Source: Methanobacterium sp. UBA8
Lineage (GTDB): Archaea; Methanobacteriota; Methanobacteria; Methanobacteriales; Methanobacteriaceae
Reading direction: 5' to 3'
DNA: 10,312 bases
Assembly (NCBI GenBank): GCA_002509665.1
Contig: DADN01000160.1
Coordinates: forward strand, 641 to 10,952
Positions 6,885 through 10,312 of the stretch are shown in pieces. Numbering within the stretch: position 1 is the first letter of the stretch; each line of letters opens with the position of its first letter. The position numbers and the translations under genes were made by a program. The notes under the pieces are model-generated. The model was not told the DNA's origin. It worked only from the letters and a program-made list of their open reading frames with translations, and ran no database searches.

Positions 6885-7676
6885 ATGACCTCACTTTTAA
6901 AACAGTATTCAAATTCAAGTAATTTTATGGCTAGGGTTGAATTAAATAGAAGATTTGGGACAAACCCTTATAAATGGACATCATGGTTATTTGATCACAT
7001 TAAATTTAAAAAGAATGCCCGAGTACTTGAACTTGGATGTGGAAATGGGATCTTATGGAAATCAAACCTTCAGAAAATACCTGAAGATGCGCACATTCTA
7101 CTTTCTGATTTTTCAGAAGGGATGCTTGATGATGCTAAACTCACTCTGGGCGATGCTGCAGAACGGTTTGAATATGAAGTAATAGATGCAGAGCAGATTC
7201 CATATCCTGCTAATTCAGTTGATGTGGTTATTGCAAACCTTATGCTTTACCATGTTCCTGACAGGAGAAAAGCAATATCCGAAATTAGCAGAATTTTAAA
7301 GAGTGACGGAGTGCTTTATGCAACTACTTTTGGCCTAAACTACATGGAAAAGTTGAGTGATCTGGTATCAAATTATGATAAAAATGCTAACTGTTCATTA
7401 GAATCAGTTGCACATGCATTTGGCCTTGAAAACGGGGAGAAACAGTTAAGTGAACATTTTGAGAATGTTAAATTAATAAAATATAGTGATGGTCTGGAGG
7501 TTACTGAAGCTAAACCTCTTGTAAATTATGTTCTTTCATTTAATAGGGTTAAGAATGTTATAAATGGCGATAAAATAATTGATTTTGAGGATTATATTAC
7601 AAATATTTTGAATGAAAATGGCAAAATCCAAATTGAGAAAAAATCGGGCTTGTTTATAGCTGAAAAACCATATTAG
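6885..7676 (+). CDS. Class I SAM-dependent methyltransferase, substrate unknown
   Basis: About 263 residues with a Rossmann-type methyltransferase core. Motif I is VLELGCGNG (47-55), the acidic residue at the end of strand 2 is in LLSDFSEGML (Asp75), motif II is DAEQIPYPANSVDVVIANLMLYHVPD (101-126), and a post-motif ISEISRILKSDGVLYATTFG follows (131-150). This is the UbiE/Methyltransf_11 style, which acts on small molecules, quinones or lipids. The C-terminal part (about 155-263) is a less typical cap. ATG 6885 is preferred over the in-frame ATG 6861 because AGGAG (6872-6876) lies 8 nt before it and nothing precedes 6861. There is no clear TATA box in the 59 bp after egsA, so co-transcription with egsA is likely. 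The substrate cannot be read from the sequence; a lipid link is only suggested by the neighbour. Confidence 0.88.
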   Translation: MTSLLKQYSNSSNFMARVELNRRFGTNPYKWTSWLFDHIKFKKNARVLELGCGNGILWKSNLQKIPEDAHILLSDFSEGMLDDAKLTLGDAAERFEYEVIDAEQIPYPANSVDVVIANLMLYHVPDRRKAISEISRILKSDGVLYATTFGLNYMEKLSDLVSNYDKNANCSLESVAHAFGLENGEKQLSEHFENVKLIKYSDGLEVTEAKPLVNYVLSFNRVKNVINGDKIIDFEDYITNILNENGKIQIEKKSGLFIAEKPY

Positions 7677-7843
7677 ATTATTTTTAACCTTTATATTACT
7701 TTTATTTAGCTTAAAATTTTCATTGATACTTTAAAATTTATTTAATTTTTAATATGTTACAATCAATTCTTGAAATTTCCATAATATTAATTTTTATACT
7801 GAAAGTAATATAATAAAAGTAGTGTAAAATTAGGGGTCACTGT

Positions 7844-8290
7844 ATGTATAAGAAAATATTACTGCCAATGGATGGATCTGAATGTGCAGAACGGGCAGGA
7901 GGACACGCTATATGGACTTCCAATGTAAGTGGCGCTGATATAGTTGTTTTATATGTTGTTGACACTTATTTCCTGCGGTCTGCATACCTGCCAAATTTTA
8001 GGGGAGAGTTATATGATAGTTTACATAATGAAGGGGAAACAGTAGTGGAACGTTTTAGGAAAAAGCTGGAAGAAAGTCAATGTGAAGGCCTATGTAAAGG
8101 GGTCAAATTAAAAACTGAAGTCACCGGTGGAAAACCATACGAAGAAATACTGGATACTATAAAACGAGAAGATATAGATGTGGTGTTTATGGGTTCTACT
8201 GGTAGGCACAAGCTGAGCAGACTTTTACTTGGAGGCACTACTGATAGAGTACTGCGATCAGCAAAAGTTCCAGTTGTTGTAGTTCCATGA
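7844..8290 (+). CDS. Universal stress protein, UspA family
   Basis: A single-domain Usp protein of 148 residues, the typical size. The N-terminus [18 protein letters not shown] has the conserved Asp10 that contacts adenine in ATP-binding members. The hydrophobic strands [10 protein letters not shown] (31-40) and [10 protein letters not shown] (111-120) follow. The phosphate-binding motif G-2x-G-9x-G is at 117-130. The residue after the last Gly is Gly131 rather than the usual Ser or Thr, with Thr132 next, so ATP binding is likely but not certain. It ends in VPVVVVP as family members do. AGGGGT lies 6 nt before ATG, and TATA-like boxes are near 7792 and 7807. It appears monocistronic and ends before a T8 run at 8318-8325. 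Usp proteins act as stress or energy sensors in the cytoplasm; the specific role is unknown. Confidence 0.93.
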   Translation: MYKKILLPMDGSECAERAGGHAIWTSNVSGADIVVLYVVDTYFLRSAYLPNFRGELYDSLHNEGETVVERFRKKLEESQCEGLCKGVKLKTEVTGGKPYEEILDTIKREDIDVVFMGSTGRHKLSRLLLGGTTDRVLRSAKVPVVVVP

Positions 8291-8653
8291 TGTCTAATTA
8301 AAGCCTACAACTCATTATTTTTTTTAAAAATTATAGAAATTATTTTGAATCTTTGAACTAGTTCTTAATATTGCTTAAATTTAGTTATAGTAATTTTAAT
8401 TTATTTTTTTAAGGATTAGACAATTATGTAATAAGAAATTTCAGATGATAACTATTTATATTCATATACCTAATGTTTTTACATAATCACAATACATTTA
8501 AAATGGTAATACTATACAGTATAATTTAATTACATCATGCCATTTAAAAATTTAAATAACTGCTGTTTTTTAAGGCAGCAAACAAATGAAGACATCAGGT
8601 ATACAGGATATAATTGAACTAATTATATAAAACACCATTAAAGGAGACAAATT
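8291..8653. other. Gene-free AT-rich region with nested inverted repeats before the UPF0179 gene
   Basis: No convincing ORF; the longest with a start is 14 codons (8586-8630). Near the left end is a T8 run (8318-8325) that probably ends the Usp transcript. The right half contains AAATGG/CCATTT arms (8501-8506, 8540-8545) enclosing ATACT/AGTAT (8509-8513, 8518-8522), then a hairpin TGCTG/CAGCA (8561-8565, 8576-8580). TATA-like boxes occur at 8453-8460, 8608-8615 and 8623-8630, so it is unclear whether the repeats are transcribed as leader or act as DNA sites. Confidence 0.5.
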
Positions 8654-9082
8654 ATGATAACGCTCATTGGAAAAACTCTTGCAGAAGAAGGGCTTAAATT
8701 CATGTATTATGGAAATTCTGCAGAATGTGAAGCGTGTAGATTTAAAAGTACATGCATTGATTCTTTAGAAGAAGGAAGAATGTATGTAGTAACGGAGGTA
8801 AAAGACACAGAACACCCTTGCCCCATACATGATAGCGGAAAAGTTAAAGTTGTTGAAGTGGAAAGAGCAGATATTGAAGCACTTGTCGATACTAAAAAGG
8901 CATTTGAAGGGTCTATGCTTACCTTTGAATTTCCTGAATGTGATAAAGAATGTACCATGAAGGAATTATGTTTTCCAGAAGGTTTATATGAAGACGATAA
9001 GTGTAAAATAGTTAAATCCATTGGAAAACCTGCTAATGAATGTATAAAAGGCTTGAAACTTAGTTTAGTGCTTTTAAAGTAA
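8654..9082 (+). CDS. UPF0179 family protein, cysteine-rich, probable metal or Fe-S binder
   Basis: A 142-residue protein that matches the archaeal UPF0179 family in length and pattern (start [23 protein letters not shown]...C, then PC, then the second C cluster). Its function is not established. There are nine cysteines. Cys25, 28, 34 and 56 in the first half and Cys96, 100, 106 and 130 in the second have nearly the same spacing (C-x2/3-C-x5-C-x21/23-C), each set followed by a hydrophobic strand ([14 protein letters not shown]). Cys117 is extra. This suggests an internal duplication with one metal or [4Fe-4S] site per half. GGAG at 8643-8646, 7 nt before ATG, supports the start. The gene stands alone between Usp and rpiA. 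Confidence 0.85.
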   Translation: MITLIGKTLAEEGLKFMYYGNSAECEACRFKSTCIDSLEEGRMYVVTEVKDTEHPCPIHDSGKVKVVEVERADIEALVDTKKAFEGSMLTFEFPECDKECTMKELCFPEGLYEDDKCKIVKSIGKPANECIKGLKLSLVLLK

Positions 9083-9111
9083 ATTCATTATTTATTTATA
9101 TTTTTCAAATA

Positions 9112-9141
9112 ATCTAATATTTTATATATCTAATTTAGATA
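9112..9141. promoter_or_regulatory. Candidate operator: direct and inverted ATCTAAT sites beside a TATA box, upstream of rpiA
   Basis: TATCTAA-T-TTAGATA (9127-9141) is a perfect 15-bp interrupted palindrome. Its left half-site ATCTAAT recurs 16 bp upstream at 9112-9118. TTTATATAT (9121-9129) sits between and overlaps the palindrome, so a bound protein would block TBP. If it is the rpiA promoter, the leader is about 70 nt. AT-rich DNA produces such repeats by chance more often, so the evidence is moderate. Confidence 0.4.
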
Positions 9142-9219
9142 ACTTACAAATACGTTTTTAAAATTAAATATAATTTAGAAATTGATTGTTTACTATAAAT
9201 TTATTATTGAGGTCTAATT

Positions 9220-9891
9220 ATGGAACTTAAGCGAAATGTAGGATATGCTGCTGCAAAATTAGTTGAAGACGGAAATATAGTGGGACTTGGAACTGGATCT
9301 ACTACTCTTTATTTTATAGAGAAGCTTGGAAAGAGGATTGTAGAGGAAGAACTTGAAATATTAGGTATTCCAACATCATATCAATCTTTTTTACTTGCAA
9401 AGGAAAATGGAATCCCAGTAACCACCCTTGAAGAACATGCAATTGACATTGCAGTCGATGGTGCAGATGAAGTTGACAGCAGTTTAAATTTAATAAAAGG
9501 CGGTGGAGCAGCCCATACAATGGAAAAAATCGTTGACAGTGCTGCGGCTAAATTTATAGTTATTGTAGATGACTCCAAAGTAGTTGAAAAGCTTGGAACA
9601 TTCCCGGTACCTATTGAAGTGATTCCACAGGCTTGCAGAACAGTCAGCAATCATGTAAAACAGTTTGGAGGAGTCCCTGCTCTGCGAATGGGTCAAAGAA
9701 AAGGTGGGCCGGTTATAACAGATAACGGTAATTTTGTCCTTGATGTTAAATTTGATAATATTGAAGATCCTGCATATCTAGAAAAAGAGCTCAATTATAT
9801 CCCTGGAGTTGTAGAAAATGGAATATTTACTGGAGTTGCAGATGAAGTTCTTATAGGGTCCTCTAAGGGAATTAGGACATTGAAAAAATAA
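9220..9891 (+). CDS. rpiA: Ribose-5-phosphate isomerase A
   Basis: A 223-residue RpiA that interconverts ribose 5-phosphate and ribulose 5-phosphate. In methanogens without a full oxidative pentose route it makes ribose for nucleotides from ribulose 5-phosphate. Motifs present: GLGTGST (22-28, phosphate loop), AVDGADEVD (78-86), LIKGGG (91-96), [20 protein letters not shown] (101-120) and [11 protein letters not shown] (128-138). Asp80, Asp83, Lys93 and Glu102 align one residue off from the E. coli active-site residues Asp81, Asp84, Lys94 and Glu103, so the enzyme should be active. GAGGT (9209-9213) lies 6 nt before the ATG. It is convergent with cpgS, 77 bp apart. RpiA is normally a homodimer. 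Confidence 0.97.
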   Translation: MELKRNVGYAAAKLVEDGNIVGLGTGSTTLYFIEKLGKRIVEEELEILGIPTSYQSFLLAKENGIPVTTLEEHAIDIAVDGADEVDSSLNLIKGGGAAHTMEKIVDSAAAKFIVIVDDSKVVEKLGTFPVPIEVIPQACRTVSNHVKQFGGVPALRMGQRKGGPVITDNGNFVLDVKFDNIEDPAYLEKELNYIPGVVENGIFTGVADEVLIGSSKGIRTLKK

Positions 9892-9955
9892 AAATCCATT
9901 TTTTCTATATTTATCTTTATAAATACTTAATTTTTAGATCTTTAAATTAAATAGG

Positions 9956-9974
9956 GAATAGAGTTAGTCTATTC
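9956..9974. terminator. Perfect 7-bp hairpin overlapping the cpgS stop codon
   Basis: GAATAGA (9956-9962) and TCTATTC (9968-9974) are exact reverse complements around GTTAG. The right arm contains the TAG stop of cpgS (9969-9971). It lies between the convergent ends of rpiA and cpgS. On the minus strand it is followed by CCCTATTTAATTT rather than a clean T run, so termination is possible but not strongly shown. Confidence 0.4.
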
Positions 9975-10312
9975 ACCTTTTGCTTTAAAATCAGCAATTG
10001 ATTTTTCTACAACGCTTATTATTGCGTCTTGAAGCTCTTTCTGCTCTGCTTCCCCTCCGCAAACCATAGGTATATTATCACAGTATACAACACCTAATCC
10101 TGCGTTAAGGGCATCTTTTGTTGCAACATCTACTGCTGCTGCTTTAAGTTCTGTGAGCATTATATCTGCTTCATCAATGTATTTTTCAATATCTTTTTGC
10201 AGCAGTGGCCTGTTTGAAAGATGGGAAGTAGTTCCTACTACTTTACATCCGTAGTTTTCTTCGAGATAAGTTACTAGCACATCCTTTATAGAATCAGGGG
10301 CAGTTGTAGCGA
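9969..10312 (-). CDS. cpgS: Cyclic 2,3-diphosphoglycerate synthetase, C-terminal 113 residues (5' end beyond the window)
   Basis: The frame is open to the right edge and ends in TAG at 9969. The readable part starts [22 protein letters not shown] and continues with [34 protein letters not shown] and [16 protein letters not shown]. This matches the C-terminal region I recall for CpgS of Methanothermus and Methanothermobacter (about 460 residues in full). The enzyme uses ATP to close 2,3-diphosphoglycerate into the cyclic form, a stabilising solute and phosphate store typical of Methanobacteriales. About three quarters of the protein, including its nucleotide-binding part, lies outside the window, so catalytic residues cannot be checked. 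The GTG near 10280 is internal, not a start. It converges on rpiA. Confidence 0.85.
   Translation of the reverse strand, partial: ATTAPDSIKDVLVTYLEENYGCKVVGTTSHLSNRPLLQKDIEKYIDEADIMLTELKAAAVDVATKDALNAGLGVVYCDNIPMVCGGEAEQKELQDAIISVVEKSIADFKAKGE

Noticed and set aside
8586..8630. 14-codon ORF (MKTSGIQDIIELII) before the UPF0179 gene, possible leader peptide
   Set aside because: Only a weak AAGG upstream, overlaps TATA-like boxes, and has no residue pattern typical of attenuation.
8707..9021. Minus-strand frame of 104 codons over the UPF0179 gene, and similar frames over rpiA and proS
   Set aside because: Antisense or alternate-frame shadows of well-recognised genes, with low-complexity Ser/Leu-rich products and no start signals.
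10278..10280. GTG as the start of the gene at the right edge
   Set aside because: The frame is open to the window edge and the upstream residues ([10 protein letters not shown]) continue the CpgS family sequence, so the GTG is an internal valine.

Overview
The window looks like chromosomal DNA of an AT-rich, mesophilic methanogenic archaeon of the order Methanobacteriales, most likely Methanobacterium or a close relative. Several independent marks agree. There is an archaeal/eukaryal-type prolyl-tRNA synthetase, a CofC enzyme of coenzyme F420 synthesis, and an sn-glycerol-1-phosphate dehydrogenase for archaeal lipids. There is also a surface protein with pseudomurein-binding repeats, a UPF0179 protein, and the end of a cyclic 2,3-diphosphoglycerate synthetase, which is characteristic of this order. 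TATA-like boxes of the TTTATATA kind, Shine-Dalgarno sites and T-run ends also fit.

Left part (1-3071, minus strand). Four genes are read right to left: proS, a small membrane-anchored extracytoplasmic protein 19 bp behind it, cofC 83 bp further on, and the start of thiD, which overlaps the cofC stop by an ATGA. This looks like one transcription unit, perhaps with an internal promoter before cofC. It joins translation, F420 and thiamine functions with no obvious single pathway.

Middle (3072-5754). A very AT-rich gene-poor stretch with palindromes leads into a secreted pseudomurein-binding protein. Its only well-placed start codon is not ATG, GTG or TTG: the Shine-Dalgarno site points to ATT (or ACG). 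A strong hairpin/T-run terminator follows it. Next comes a compact minus-strand unit that is easily overlooked: a 30-codon very basic ORF with a perfect Shine-Dalgarno site, a hairpin just after its stop, and upstream of it roughly 200 nt of leader with nested and mutually exclusive helices and a plausible promoter. This is the most novel-looking element of the window.

Right part (5755-10312). On the plus strand are egsA, a class I SAM methyltransferase 59 bp behind it, a UspA-type stress protein, a UPF0179 protein with a two-fold cysteine pattern, and rpiA. On the minus strand, converging on rpiA, is the 3' end of cpgS. Most of these are separate short transcription units; egsA plus the methyltransferase is the likeliest pair. 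Several intergenic inverted repeats lie next to presumed promoters (5632-5658, 8501-8545, 9127-9141) and may be operators. No tRNA, rRNA, CRISPR array, insertion sequence or phage gene was seen.
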